This document shows, in pieces, positions 39,697 through 48,994 of a DNA stretch of 64,000 bases (within the stretch, counting starts at the first letter, position 1; each line of letters opens with the position of its first letter). A program made the translations under genes and the position numbers. The DNA lies in NCBI GenBank assembly GCA_026705345.1, contig JAPPAV010000026.1:1-64000 (forward strand). The letters are read 5' to 3'. The notes beneath the pieces were generated by a model. That model ran no database searches, was not told the origin of the DNA, and saw nothing but the letters and a program-made list of their open reading frames with translations. Source of the stretch: Gammaproteobacteria bacterium (GTDB taxonomy: Bacteria > Pseudomonadota > Gammaproteobacteria > Pseudomonadales > Azotimanducaceae).

Positions 39697-40196
39697 CACG
39701 ACGCTCCGGCAGCAGGAGGTTCCCAAAGTTCCACGCCTCGGGCCACGAAGCTGATCTGATCCGCCGTCCCGTCCGGCTGCTTTTGCACGGTCGCGCCTTC
39801 GCCGACGAGGTGGTCGACGTCGCGCTTCGACAACCGCTCCCGAACGAACTCGCCTTCGAGGCGGGCCGTCCAACCCATCGAGTCCTTCGGCACGAAGAAG
39901 CCGTAGTTCTCGAACGTCACCCGCACACCGCGGCTCTCGCCCGATGGCATCAACTCCAACCAGCATCCTTTCACCTGGCAGACCTTGTCGACCTTGCCCT
40001 CGACGACCACGGATTGACCGATGTGTGCCTCGGGAGAGGCGATGGCGCTTTTGAGATCAACGATCGGGGAGTCGCCAATCGCCGCGCCACGGCGAACGAT
40101 GTCGTCCGCAAGCGTCGGAAGGCCAATGGCAGTCAAGAGAACCGGGGCAAGCAAACCGGGCCAACGAATAAGACTCATAGCAGTCACCAAAGCCAA
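39696..40196 (-). CDS. DUF4920-like exported protein
   Basis: 166 aa; signal peptide; IGQSVVVEGKVDKVCQVKGCWLELMPSGESRGVRVTFENYGFFVPKDSMG. Confidence 0.8.
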   Translation of the reverse strand: MALVTAMSLIRWPGLLAPVLLTAIGLPTLADDIVRRGAAIGDSPIVDLKSAIASPEAHIGQSVVVEGKVDKVCQVKGCWLELMPSGESRGVRVTFENYGFFVPKDSMGWTARLEGEFVRERLSKRDVDHLVGEGATVQKQPDGTADQISFVARGVELWEPPAAGAS

Positions 40197-40261
40197 AGTG
40201 CTGGCCTGAACATATAGCCGTCCGCTTCAGCCATCAAGCATCGGCCAAGCGCCGCCCGCGT

Positions 40262-41008
40262 TCACTTCTTGTCCGACAACTCGAACGTCACCGGTACCAT
40301 GACGACAATCTCGGTCTCGGACATCCCGTTGGGAAACGGTGGCAGCGGCTGGGCACGCGCCAACATCGACAACGCGGCTTCATCGAACTCCGGAAAAGGG
40401 GCGGACCGCGCTATCCGGGCATCCAATACACCACCTGATCGGTCCACGACCAAACGCAACCTCGCCGTACCTTCCCGCCCCTGGCGCCGCGCCGAAATCG
40501 GGTAGCTCTTGTAACGGTTCAGATGCGCGGCCAATACCCCGGCGTAGAATCGTCGCAGTCCCACGTTCCCGCCCGCCGATTGGGAAGACGCGCCGGCCGC
40601 TTGGCCCCGTTGGCGCGACGTGCTCGGCGGTGGCGACGGTTGCGGACGGGCGGCTGGAATCTCCACCGACGCGACCGGCGGCACATCGCTCGCTGGTGCA
40701 CTCGCTTCGATGATCGGTGTCGGCGCCGGCGGCAACTCGGGCTCGGGCACCGGCTCACTCACCGGCGGTGGTTCCGGTTCGGGTGTCGGTTCGGGTTCCG
40801 GCGGTGGCTCGGGCTCTTCAGGTTCGGGTTCCACTTCCGGCGCAGGATCCGCGGCGTCGCCTAGGTCGCCGAGAAGCCCCAGCCCGATCTCAACGCCCTG
40901 CTCACCCGGTCCGCGAGCACCTTCCAGCGGCGGCCAGGCGACGAGCAAAGCGCCATGCAGGAGCAACGACGCGCCGAACGCCACCAGCCATTGACGAGCG
41001 TTCTGCAT
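40262..41008 (-). CDS. TonB family energy transducer
   Basis: ATG overlaps ExbD stop (TGATG). N-terminal TM, Pro-rich EPEPEEPEPPPEPEPTPEPEP linker, C-terminal YPISARRQGREGTARLRLVVDRSGGVLDARIARSAPFPEFDEAALSML. Confidence 0.9.
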   Translation of the reverse strand: MQNARQWLVAFGASLLLHGALLVAWPPLEGARGPGEQGVEIGLGLLGDLGDAADPAPEVEPEPEEPEPPPEPEPTPEPEPPPVSEPVPEPELPPAPTPIIEASAPASDVPPVASVEIPAARPQPSPPPSTSRQRGQAAGASSQSAGGNVGLRRFYAGVLAAHLNRYKSYPISARRQGREGTARLRLVVDRSGGVLDARIARSAPFPEFDEAALSMLARAQPLPPFPNGMSETEIVVMVPVTFELSDKK

Positions 41009-41415
41009 CAGCTGGGGTTCGGCGTCGTGGCGAGCGCCGCGCGCGAAGCACCCGCGCGAAGGAGTTCCTCCAGGATGGCCTCGAGTCTCGTGACTTCGAG
41101 GTCGGCATCGGCCTTGACGAGAATGTCGCGCCCGTCCGGGTTGCTGGCCGTCAAGGCAGACACCAGTTCCTCGAGCGGAACGGCTTCGCCTTCGAGGTAG
41201 ACGGTCCCGTCCGTGACCACGACCAACTCCAACCGCCCCACCGCAGGCACGGTCTCGCTGATCGACACCGGCGGCGCGACCCGTACCGCGTCCGAACGCT
41301 GGATCTGTCCCGCGATCATGAAGAACGCGAGCAGCAGGAACACCACGTTGATTAGCGGGACCAGGCCATGGTCGCCCCGGGGACGATCCGGGTTCGAATG
41401 CGCACCGATGATCAC
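41008..41415 (-). CDS. exbD: Biopolymer transporter ExbD/TolR family
   Basis: 135 aa; GLVPLINVVFLLLAFFMIAGQI, DGRDILVKADADLEV. Confidence 0.88.
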   Translation of the reverse strand: MIIGAHSNPDRPRGDHGLVPLINVVFLLLAFFMIAGQIQRSDAVRVAPPVSISETVPAVGRLELVVVTDGTVYLEGEAVPLEELVSALTASNPDGRDILVKADADLEVTRLEAILEELLRAGASRAALATTPNPS

Positions 41416-41837
41416 GATTCGGTCTTCGCCAGCGAGACCTGGGCCGCGCCGGCACGCCGCAACCGGTCCACGACATCGACTAGCGTCTGTGTACGCATTC
41501 CCGGGAATCCACGCACCGCGAAGACCGCCTCAGGCCTTTCGCCGACGAACGCCGCCAACGCCGACGCGTCGTCAGTGAGGTAGCGATTCCCCTCGATCTG
41601 GATGGCCCGTCCCTCCTCGACGACTTGCACAATGAGTAACTCCGTGGGTACCACGGGTTCTCCGGGCACCGGGAATGACACGTCGATCTGCCGCCAGGGA
41701 ACGAATCCTGTGGTCAGCATGAAGAACAGCAGCAGGATGAAAACCACGTCGATGAGGGGTGCCAACCGTACACCCCGGCGCCGTCGGCGAAACATCGCCA
41801 GAAACCGCACGTCAGCCGTCTTTCCCGTGCCGATCAA
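41412..41837 (-). CDS. exbD: Biopolymer transporter ExbD/TolR family (second copy)
   Basis: 141 aa; RLAPLIDVVFILLLFFMLTTGF. Confidence 0.88.
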   Translation of the reverse strand: MIGTGKTADVRFLAMFRRRRRGVRLAPLIDVVFILLLFFMLTTGFVPWRQIDVSFPVPGEPVVPTELLIVQVVEEGRAIQIEGNRYLTDDASALAAFVGERPEAVFAVRGFPGMRTQTLVDVVDRLRRAGAAQVSLAKTES

Positions 41838-42438
41838 ACTCGAGGAAGACCTGGGTTACGGCGTCGTTCATCCGCATCGCCACACGCTCGACCTTGCGTT
41901 CCATCCAGTTGTGGACGGCGATCACCGGAATCGCAACGCCGAGACCAACGGCCGTCGTGAGCAGAGCCTGCCAGATGCCGCTCGACAGCGTCGACGGATC
42001 CACCTGTGCGCCCGCGACCTCCATTTGCTGGAAGGCGACGATCATGCCGAGCACGGTACCGAGGAGTCCGAGCAGCGGACTCAGGGTCCCGATGCCGTCG
42101 AGTGCCGGCAGGTGCGCACGCAGACGATTCAGATGCACGGTCGCGAGGCGGTCCACCTCCTGCCGGACCATGTCGTCGTCGATCCCGTTCATGAGTTCGT
42201 CCATGGACAGCGCCACGACGACGGAGACCGGATGTTCGGAGTCTAGGGAACGACGCGCCTCGTCCCAGTCGGCGGCGCGCCACCGGTGCAACGCGGTGTC
42301 GACATCCGGACAAGTCTCCGGCCGTTCTCGACCGAACTGCCAGACCTTGAGCATGACGATGGCCAACGCCGCGACCGAAACGGCCAGCAGCACCCACAGC
42401 ACCGGGCCACCGGCAGCAAGGAAATCCGTACTAGGCAA
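41812..42438 (-). CDS. exbB: MotA/TolQ/ExbB proton channel family protein
   Basis: 208 aa; LPALDGIGTLSPLLGLLGTVLGMIVAFQQME, LSSGIWQALLTTAVGLGVAIPVIAVHN. Confidence 0.92.
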   Translation of the reverse strand: MPSTDFLAAGGPVLWVLLAVSVAALAIVMLKVWQFGRERPETCPDVDTALHRWRAADWDEARRSLDSEHPVSVVVALSMDELMNGIDDDMVRQEVDRLATVHLNRLRAHLPALDGIGTLSPLLGLLGTVLGMIVAFQQMEVAGAQVDPSTLSSGIWQALLTTAVGLGVAIPVIAVHNWMERKVERVAMRMNDAVTQVFLEFDRHGKDG

Positions 42439-42493
42439 GTGTCGGTCTCTCAGACGCCGACGCGCGGGCGGTCAAGCCTGTCGTACGATCACC

Positions 42494-45037
42494 TCAGATG
42501 TCCAGCCCCAACTCGACCCAGAACAGTCGGCCCGACGTGAACCGGCGACGATCCGACAACCGCAAGGAGTTGGTGTCCACGACATCGTCCAGGAGGTTCT
42601 TGATCTCCAGGCGCACGAAGCCGCGGCTGTCGGCGATCAGGTCCGGGCGCCACTCGACCCGCGCGTCGAACGTCCAGTGACTGTCGAAGTCGAAGTCTTC
42701 GTAGATGTTGTAGCTACCCTCGCAATAGTCGATGTCGTCGTCGTCGCAATCGGCACCCGAATCGCGGGCTATGGTGCCGCCCCGGCGAAGTTTCGCGAAG
42801 TTGGACCACGTAAGGTTCCATCGGGCGAAGCTCGTCACCGTGTAGAAGCTCGTCGAGAACGGGACGTTGTAGTCCCACGGCGGTAGGTCGGCCTCACGTA
42901 TCAGGTCGCCGTTGTAGTAGATCAGGTCCGGGTCAATCTCCTCGTCGTAGGTGTCGGTGCCCTGGCGGGTAGCGTCCTTGTAGCCCAGGGAAACCGCGAA
43001 GGTGGTCTCCGTGGGGCCGAGGCGTAGCGATTCCGCGCTCGACAATCGGAGCCCCACGCTTTGCGTCGAACTGCGTCCCTCGTTGACGTAGGTGTAGTTG
43101 AATTCACGACACCGGGCATCATCCGGATCGAGGCAAAAGCGCGCCCGGTTGACACCGTCGCGGCTCTCGCGATTGACGAACTGCAACCCCACCGACGCCT
43201 TGCCGAGAGCCTGGGTCAAGCCCAGCATCCACTCGTCGGAATAGGGGGTGGACAGGTCCAAGTCGCCGGACCGGTCGACATAGACGAACTCGCGACGGAC
43301 GCTGCCGTTGGAGTTGAACTGGGTTCGTTCCCTCCAAGCGCTGATCGCATCGTTCAGTTTGTAGCGGAAGAAGCTGCGCCCGTAGTAACGGTTCAAACCC
43401 CCGACCACGACGGTACGATCATCGCCGAACACGTCGCGCTCCACCGAAAAGCGCGGGGAAAGATCGACATTGCCGAGGTAGTCGTTCCAGTCCACACGCA
43501 TCCCGAGGTTCAGCTGCCACTGGCCGATCGCCATCCGGTCCTCGGCATACAGGGCTGCCGATCCGTAGGTCAGTTCGACCGAGGCGGCAGTGAAGATCTG
43601 AAGGTCACGGAGGTACTCGTCCTCCGGGCCGCTAACGCCGTCGCCGTTCTGGTCCTGGCATCCCTCCCGGCCTTGGTCGCGCACGCACCAGTAGAGTTCG
43701 GCGACCACTTCCTCGGGACGCTCGTAGTAGCTGTCGGTGCGCTGCAGTTCGCCGCCCAGAACGATCCGGTGTTCAACCCCGCCAACCGTGCGCGGCGCAA
43801 ACGTGAGTTTGGGCTTGACCGTCATCCGCGTTTGCGACTGTTCGGTGTCGCCGTAGGACCCTTCGAACTGCGCATCGGTCGCGCTTCCTTCTGCCGACTC
43901 GTGGTAGACGTACCGATTGTCTTCGCTATCGATGATGTCCCGCAGGCGGTCTAAGCCGATGGTGACCTCGAGCCGGCCCAGGGCCACAGCGGTTTCGATG
44001 TCGATTGTGAGGCCGTTGCCATCGTGGGACTTATCGAAACGACCGTCGTAGGTGGTCGAGGTCAGCCCGTCGTGCCGGCGCCTGGCGTGGCGGAACGAAA
44101 CCCCGACGGCGGTCGCCCCGAGGTTGCCATCCACCTTGCCGACTATGTTGTCTATGACGTCGTCGTAGTCGAGGTACTGGGTCTCTCGGCGAGCGAAGTG
44201 ATAGAACTTGTCGTAGCGTTGGGCGAACGTCGAGTGACGGCGTGAAACCGACAGGGAAAGTCCGAGGTCGCCAATGCCTCGTTGCACCCCCAGAACGAGC
44301 GAACTCCTGCGGTAGTCAGGGGTGTAGGCGGCCGTCCGATAGTCGTTGATGCCCACATCGTCTTCGGTGACGTGGAACTCCTCCCACTCGTCCCGGCGGA
44401 GGCTGTAGGCGATGGAGACCGTGTCTTCGCCGTCGTAGTCCTTGAGCTCGGCAGCAACCACGCCACCGGTGAAGCCGCCGTATTCCGCAGGCACGTTGCT
44501 GTCGTAGACCTCCACCGACTCGACAAGTCCCGTGTCGATGTAGTAACCCTGCGGCGAACTACCGCCCTGGATCTGCCACGGGCCCGGGGCATCCCAAACG
44601 TCTTCGACGTCGGCCGGGTTCAGGTCGTTGGCCGTGTCGATGCCGTCGATCAGGAACGCGTTCTGGTAGAAAGGCTGACCGTGGATGGAAATCTCGGCGG
44701 GCCGTTGCACGGCCGTGCTGCCCGACAACTCGGCGTCGCGGGAGAAGTCCACCGCCGGATTGACGCGGAGCAGGTCCGCCAAGTTGGCTTCGCCACCGGG
44801 CATGCGCGATATCGATTCGGAATCGAAGCGGACGTGTCCGGGTTGGACTTCGATCTCCGCCGCTTCCACGAGAACCGGTACCTCGATCGCTTCCTCCTCG
44901 ATCGCCGAATCCGCCTGCTCGTCGTCGACCTCGGTCGTGTCCGCGTCGGCAGCGCCGACGGACGCTGCGATCAGCAGCCCGAGAAGGGATAGTGCTGCAG
45001 TACAAAGCGCAGTTGCGCGTGTGTGCCGTGGATCCAT
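42494..45037 (-). CDS. TonB-dependent receptor
   Basis: From MDPRHTRATALCTAALSLLGLLIAASVGAA (signal peptide); plug RMPGGEANLADLLRVNPAVDFSRDAELSG..ISIHGQPFYQNAFLIDGID; C-terminal beta-barrel ending FWVELGLDI. Confidence 0.92.
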   Translation of the reverse strand: MDPRHTRATALCTAALSLLGLLIAASVGAADADTTEVDDEQADSAIEEEAIEVPVLVEAAEIEVQPGHVRFDSESISRMPGGEANLADLLRVNPAVDFSRDAELSGSTAVQRPAEISIHGQPFYQNAFLIDGIDTANDLNPADVEDVWDAPGPWQIQGGSSPQGYYIDTGLVESVEVYDSNVPAEYGGFTGGVVAAELKDYDGEDTVSIAYSLRRDEWEEFHVTEDDVGINDYRTAAYTPDYRRSSLVLGVQRGIGDLGLSLSVSRRHSTFAQRYDKFYHFARRETQYLDYDDVIDNIVGKVDGNLGATAVGVSFRHARRRHDGLTSTTYDGRFDKSHDGNGLTIDIETAVALGRLEVTIGLDRLRDIIDSEDNRYVYHESAEGSATDAQFEGSYGDTEQSQTRMTVKPKLTFAPRTVGGVEHRIVLGGELQRTDSYYERPEEVVAELYWCVRDQGREGCQDQNGDGVSGPEDEYLRDLQIFTAASVELTYGSAALYAEDRMAIGQWQLNLGMRVDWNDYLGNVDLSPRFSVERDVFGDDRTVVVGGLNRYYGRSFFRYKLNDAISAWRERTQFNSNGSVRREFVYVDRSGDLDLSTPYSDEWMLGLTQALGKASVGLQFVNRESRDGVNRARFCLDPDDARCREFNYTYVNEGRSSTQSVGLRLSSAESLRLGPTETTFAVSLGYKDATRQGTDTYDEEIDPDLIYYNGDLIREADLPPWDYNVPFSTSFYTVTSFARWNLTWSNFAKLRRGGTIARDSGADCDDDDIDYCEGSYNIYEDFDFDSHWTFDARVEWRPDLIADSRGFVRLEIKNLLDDVVDTNSLRLSDRRRFTSGRLFWVELGLDI

Positions 45038-45374
45038 GGAGCCTCTCCCATTCCAATGGTGAAGGAACGCTCCCACGAGCCCACGCTGAACGTCCTTGTT
45101 CTCCGTACTCCGGGTAGCCGTTCGCCCGGCGAAGTTCCCCAAGAGTCGACCGACTAGGACTTCGGGAAGGAATCTCGTTCTTGTTGTGCGCAGTGTCCTC
45201 CCATGGGAAGCCGAAGTCAAATGTTAATGGTTTGCATTTGCCTTTAAGGCGCGAATTGCACGCGATGCGGAGCGCAGAGCCCATATCGACCATGGCCTGA
45301 GTCTGGCACGGTTCGGAGGCCACCCGCTGGACGCAGTCACGTAAGATGGTCCGCTTGCACCGGCAAAGCGATCG

Positions 45375-46715
45375 ATGGACGTCTTGCGACAGCCCACAAC
45401 GACCGATTCCTCGACCGAAACTCCGATCCGCCCGAGGGGTTTGGGGGGCCGCGCCGGCATGTTCCAGGCATTGCGTCTCCCCGACTTCCGGCTTCTTTGG
45501 ATCGCCAACCTCGTGGTCTCGTTCGCGATGCAGATGCAGATGGTGGCCCGGGGTTGGCTGATCTACGACATCACCAGTTCGCCCCTGGCCCTCACCTGGG
45601 TCATGCTGTCGTTCATGCTGCCGTCCTTCGTGTTCTCGCTCTGGGGCGGCGTGATCGCGGACCGGGTGCGCAAGAAGCCGATCATGATCGTCGGCCAGGT
45701 CGTAAACGCCGCCGCGACGGTGGCATTCGCCATGATCGTCTATCGGGGCGATGTCACCTTCTGGCACTTCATCTACTTCGGTCTCTTCAACGGCGCAATC
45801 ATGTCGCTGTCGATGCCGGCCCGGGCCGCCGTCGTTCCCGAGATCGTGCCGGAGCGCATCCTGGTCAACGCCATGGCTCTGCAAAGCGCCACGTACTCGG
45901 CGGCGCGGGTGGCAGGGCCCGCCATGGCCGGCTGGCTGATTGCCTGGTTCGCGGGCAGCGATGCCAACGACTCGACGCACACATCCGCAGCCGCCGTCGG
46001 AATCGTGCTTTTCATCATTGCCGCCATGTACCTGGTCTCGGTGGTTGCGACGGCCCTGCTCCGCTACCAGGGCGATCCGACGCCCCGGCCCGACGCCAAG
46101 ATACTCGACGACATTGCGGAAGGGTTCCGCTACATGAGCCGGGAACGGATCGTGCTCGGGCTCCTCGTCATGGGCATCGTGCCGATGATGTTCGGATTCG
46201 CGCCGTCCTCCCTCGCGCCCGTGTTCAACAAGGAGATCCTCGACGGCGACCCCGAGACGCTCGGCTACCTGATGACGGCGATGGGCGTCGGTTCGCTGGC
46301 CGGTTCGCTACTGCTTGCCCGGCTCGGCGACATCGGCCGCAAGGGCAAGGTCATGTTCGCATGCTGCTACGTCTGGGCGTTGGGCCTTGCCGGGTTCGCG
46401 CTGTCGCCCACCCTCGCCATCGCGGTGGCCTTCGGGATCTTCATCGGCATCTTCGGCTCGCTCGTCGGGTCGTTGAACATGAGCGTGGTCACGCTGGCCA
46501 TCGCGCCGGAGGTCCGCGGTCGCGTCATGTCGATCATGATGATGAGCTTCGGCATCATGCCGATCGGTATGATTCCCATTGCCGCGGCGGCCGAGTTCAT
46601 GGGCATCGCCCCTGCCCTGGTGGGAAGCGCGATCCTTCTGGCCGGGTCGATGGCGGCTCTGGGGTGGTGGTTCCCGGAGCTGCGCCGGATCGACAAGGGT
46701 CACGGCGGTGCGTAG
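45375..46715 (+). CDS. MFS transporter
   Basis: 446 aa; multiple TM; FRLLWIANLVVSFAMQMQMVARGWLIYDIT, GGVIADRVRKKPIMI. Confidence 0.92.
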   Translation: MDVLRQPTTTDSSTETPIRPRGLGGRAGMFQALRLPDFRLLWIANLVVSFAMQMQMVARGWLIYDITSSPLALTWVMLSFMLPSFVFSLWGGVIADRVRKKPIMIVGQVVNAAATVAFAMIVYRGDVTFWHFIYFGLFNGAIMSLSMPARAAVVPEIVPERILVNAMALQSATYSAARVAGPAMAGWLIAWFAGSDANDSTHTSAAAVGIVLFIIAAMYLVSVVATALLRYQGDPTPRPDAKILDDIAEGFRYMSRERIVLGLLVMGIVPMMFGFAPSSLAPVFNKEILDGDPETLGYLMTAMGVGSLAGSLLLARLGDIGRKGKVMFACCYVWALGLAGFALSPTLAIAVAFGIFIGIFGSLVGSLNMSVVTLAIAPEVRGRVMSIMMMSFGIMPIGMIPIAAAAEFMGIAPALVGSAILLAGSMAALGWWFPELRRIDKGHGGA

Positions 46716-46802
46716 GGGACGGGCTTGTCCCGACCCGCGACCTTGCGGCAGACCGACGCGGGCGACCGCGCGCCCTTCGGGCGCGTTAGGGTCGCCCCTA
46801 CG
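46711..46802. repeat. REP-like hairpin pair (+ short type, - nested type)
   Basis: 46711 CGTAGGGGACGGGCTTGTCCCGACCC; 46760 GGGCGACCGCGCGCCCTTCGGGCGCGTTAGGGTCGCCCCTACG. Confidence 0.88.
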
Positions 46803-46831
46803 AGCCTATCAACAGGAGGGTATTTGGCCAG

Positions 46832-47329
46832 ATGAGCAACGACGCAATCACCTACGTGACCGACGAGATGCGGGCGGCCCAAGGCCAATGGGGCGGTACT
46901 CGCACGGCACCGCCCATCACGGAGACCGACATCCGGCGCTGGGCGATGGCGACCTACTACCCGCAGCAGCCGCCCCGGATCTACTGGGACACGGACTACG
47001 CGGCGACGACGCACTGGAGCGGCATCGTCGCGCCCCCGGACTTCAACCCGTTCGCGTGGCCCGTGGAACGACCGCGCGGCGGTTCGCCCGGGCTCTCCGG
47101 CCGTCGACCCGACGGCAAGCCGCTCACCGGCATGAACGGCGGCCAAACAGACACGTACGGGATCCCGATGCGCGCGGGCGACATCGTCAGCGCCCGGAGT
47201 CGACTACTCGATTGGTGGGAGCGCGAGGGACGCCTAGGGCATACTCTGTACGTGCGCACGGAGATCGAGTGGCGCAACCAGGACGACGAACTCGTCCGGA
47301 GGCGGCTGTCGATTTCGATCCGTTACTAG
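46832..47329 (+). CDS. MaoC N-terminal/FAS1-like dehydratase domain protein (hot-dog fold)
   Basis: 165 aa; ITETDIRRWAMATYYPQQPPRIYWDTDYA, GIVAPPDFNPFAW, GDIVSARSRLLDWWEREGRLGHTLYVRTEIEWRNQ. Confidence 0.8.
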   Translation: MSNDAITYVTDEMRAAQGQWGGTRTAPPITETDIRRWAMATYYPQQPPRIYWDTDYAATTHWSGIVAPPDFNPFAWPVERPRGGSPGLSGRRPDGKPLTGMNGGQTDTYGIPMRAGDIVSARSRLLDWWEREGRLGHTLYVRTEIEWRNQDDELVRRRLSISIRY

Positions 47330-47338
47330 GGAGCATCA

Positions 47339-47758
47339 ATGTCTATCGATTTCGACAACGTTCAAGTCGGGGACAAGCTTCCCGATTGGTCCCGGCGAAC
47401 GGGATTCGCGGAGTGGAACCGCTACGCGGCCGTCAACGAGGAGTTCGTGCCATTCCACATGGACGACGAGGCTGGCCGACGCGCCGGCAACGAACAAGGC
47501 GCGTTCGGCATGGGCAACCTGCGCTATGCCTACATCGTCAACGCGCTGCACGACTGGATCGGCGATGACGGCATCGTGCGCGAGGTCGGATGCCAGTACC
47601 GGGCCATCAATCAGAAGAACGACGTGCTGACGGTCGTCGGCGAAGTCACCGAGAAGACGATTGCGGACGGCGAGAACCGCATCCGCCTCGACATCAACGT
47701 CCTCAACCAGGACGGCGGCGCGACTTGCCCGGGACACGCCGTCGTGGTGCTGCCGTAG
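47339..47758 (+). CDS. MaoC-like dehydratase (hot-dog fold)
   Basis: 139 aa; FDNVQVGDKLPDWSRRTGFAEWNRYAAVNEEFVPFHMDDEAGRRAG. Confidence 0.8.
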   Translation: MSIDFDNVQVGDKLPDWSRRTGFAEWNRYAAVNEEFVPFHMDDEAGRRAGNEQGAFGMGNLRYAYIVNALHDWIGDDGIVREVGCQYRAINQKNDVLTVVGEVTEKTIADGENRIRLDINVLNQDGGATCPGHAVVVLP

Positions 47759-47796
47759 GGGCGACCCTAACGCGCCCGAAGGGCGCGCGGTCGCCC
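47754..47796 (+). repeat. REP-like nested hairpin, exact reverse complement of 46760..46802
   Basis: CGTAGGGGCGACCCTAACGCGCCCGAAGGGCGCGCGGTCGCCC (43/43 nt). Confidence 0.9.
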
Positions 47797-47806
47797 GTGA
47801 ACTGCC

Positions 47807-48994
47807 ATGAGCTACGCGTCAACCGCAGCGCCGTCGGTGCCGGCCATACTTGACGCCGACAGCCACCTGATGGAGTTGCCCGACTTCCTGTCGCGGCACG
47901 TCGAACGTTCGATGCGCGACCGCATTCCAACGCTGGACGAGATTCGCTTGGCGGACGTTGGCGAGCGGATGCGATCCTACCGAGATGCCCGGGAACATGC
48001 GCCGGAGACCGTCGCCGAGCTTGTGTCCCTGGGTGACCGATTAACCCGAGGGCCCAAGTGGCACGACGCCCTCGGCGCCTTCAACGGCCGCGAACGCGGC
48101 GTGGCTCTGGATCTCCTTGGTTTCGAACGTCAAGTGGTGTTCTCGTCGTTCAGCGCCACCAAGATATTCCTGCATCCGGACCCGGTCATAAGCCGGGCCA
48201 CCGCAGCCGCCCACAATCGCGCCATGGCCGAGTTCTGCGACGGCGACTCCCGCCTGATCGGCATCGCCATCGCGCCGTTGGACGAGCCGGACTCCGCCCT
48301 CGCGCTGATCGACGAGGCGCTTCAACTGAACCTCGGCGCGGTGTGGATTCCATCCCGCGCACCCGGCGGCCGTTCGCCTGGCCATCCGCTTCACGATCCG
48401 ATCTGGCGAAAACTCGAGGAGGCGGGCACGCCGTTCATCCTCCACGTTGGCAGTTCATCGCTTAGCGTTCCGGACGAATGGATGAACGACGGCCAACCGG
48501 ACCGCCGAAGCGCCCGCGGCGGCGTCGAAGTGATCGGCTCCAAGGACCTCACGGTGATCTTCCACTCCGCCCAGCGGTTCGTCTCGGTGCTCGTACTGGA
48601 TGGCGTACTCGAGAAATTCCCCAAGCTCATGGGCGGCGTCATCGAACTCGGGGCCGGCTGGGTGCCGGACACGATCCGTCGTCTAGACCACGCGGTGGAC
48701 ATCTGGGCACGCGCCGAGCCGCACCTCGGCGAGTTCCGGCGCAAGCCCTCGGAACAGTTCCGGGAGCAACTGCGTTTCACCCCCTACCCTTTTGAAGACG
48801 TGGGAGCGCTGATCCGAGAGTCGATGCCCGAGTTGTACCTGTTCTCGTCCGACTATCCCCACGCCGAAGGCGGGCGGGATCCCATCGGACGTTTCAACCG
48901 GGCGCTTGCCGGTATCGACAAGGCCGATCAGGCGCGTTTCTTCGCGGGCAACTTCCGGAACCTGTTCGGGTCCGGTAGCGGCGTCTCGGCTTGA
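47807..48994 (+). CDS. Amidohydrolase family protein
   Basis: 395 aa; ILDADSHLMELPDFLSRHV, VIELGAGWVPDTIRRLDHAVD, LYLFSSDYPHAEGGRDPIGRF. Confidence 0.88.
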   Translation: MSYASTAAPSVPAILDADSHLMELPDFLSRHVERSMRDRIPTLDEIRLADVGERMRSYRDAREHAPETVAELVSLGDRLTRGPKWHDALGAFNGRERGVALDLLGFERQVVFSSFSATKIFLHPDPVISRATAAAHNRAMAEFCDGDSRLIGIAIAPLDEPDSALALIDEALQLNLGAVWIPSRAPGGRSPGHPLHDPIWRKLEEAGTPFILHVGSSSLSVPDEWMNDGQPDRRSARGGVEVIGSKDLTVIFHSAQRFVSVLVLDGVLEKFPKLMGGVIELGAGWVPDTIRRLDHAVDIWARAEPHLGEFRRKPSEQFREQLRFTPYPFEDVGALIRESMPELYLFSSDYPHAEGGRDPIGRFNRALAGIDKADQARFFAGNFRNLFGSGSGVSA

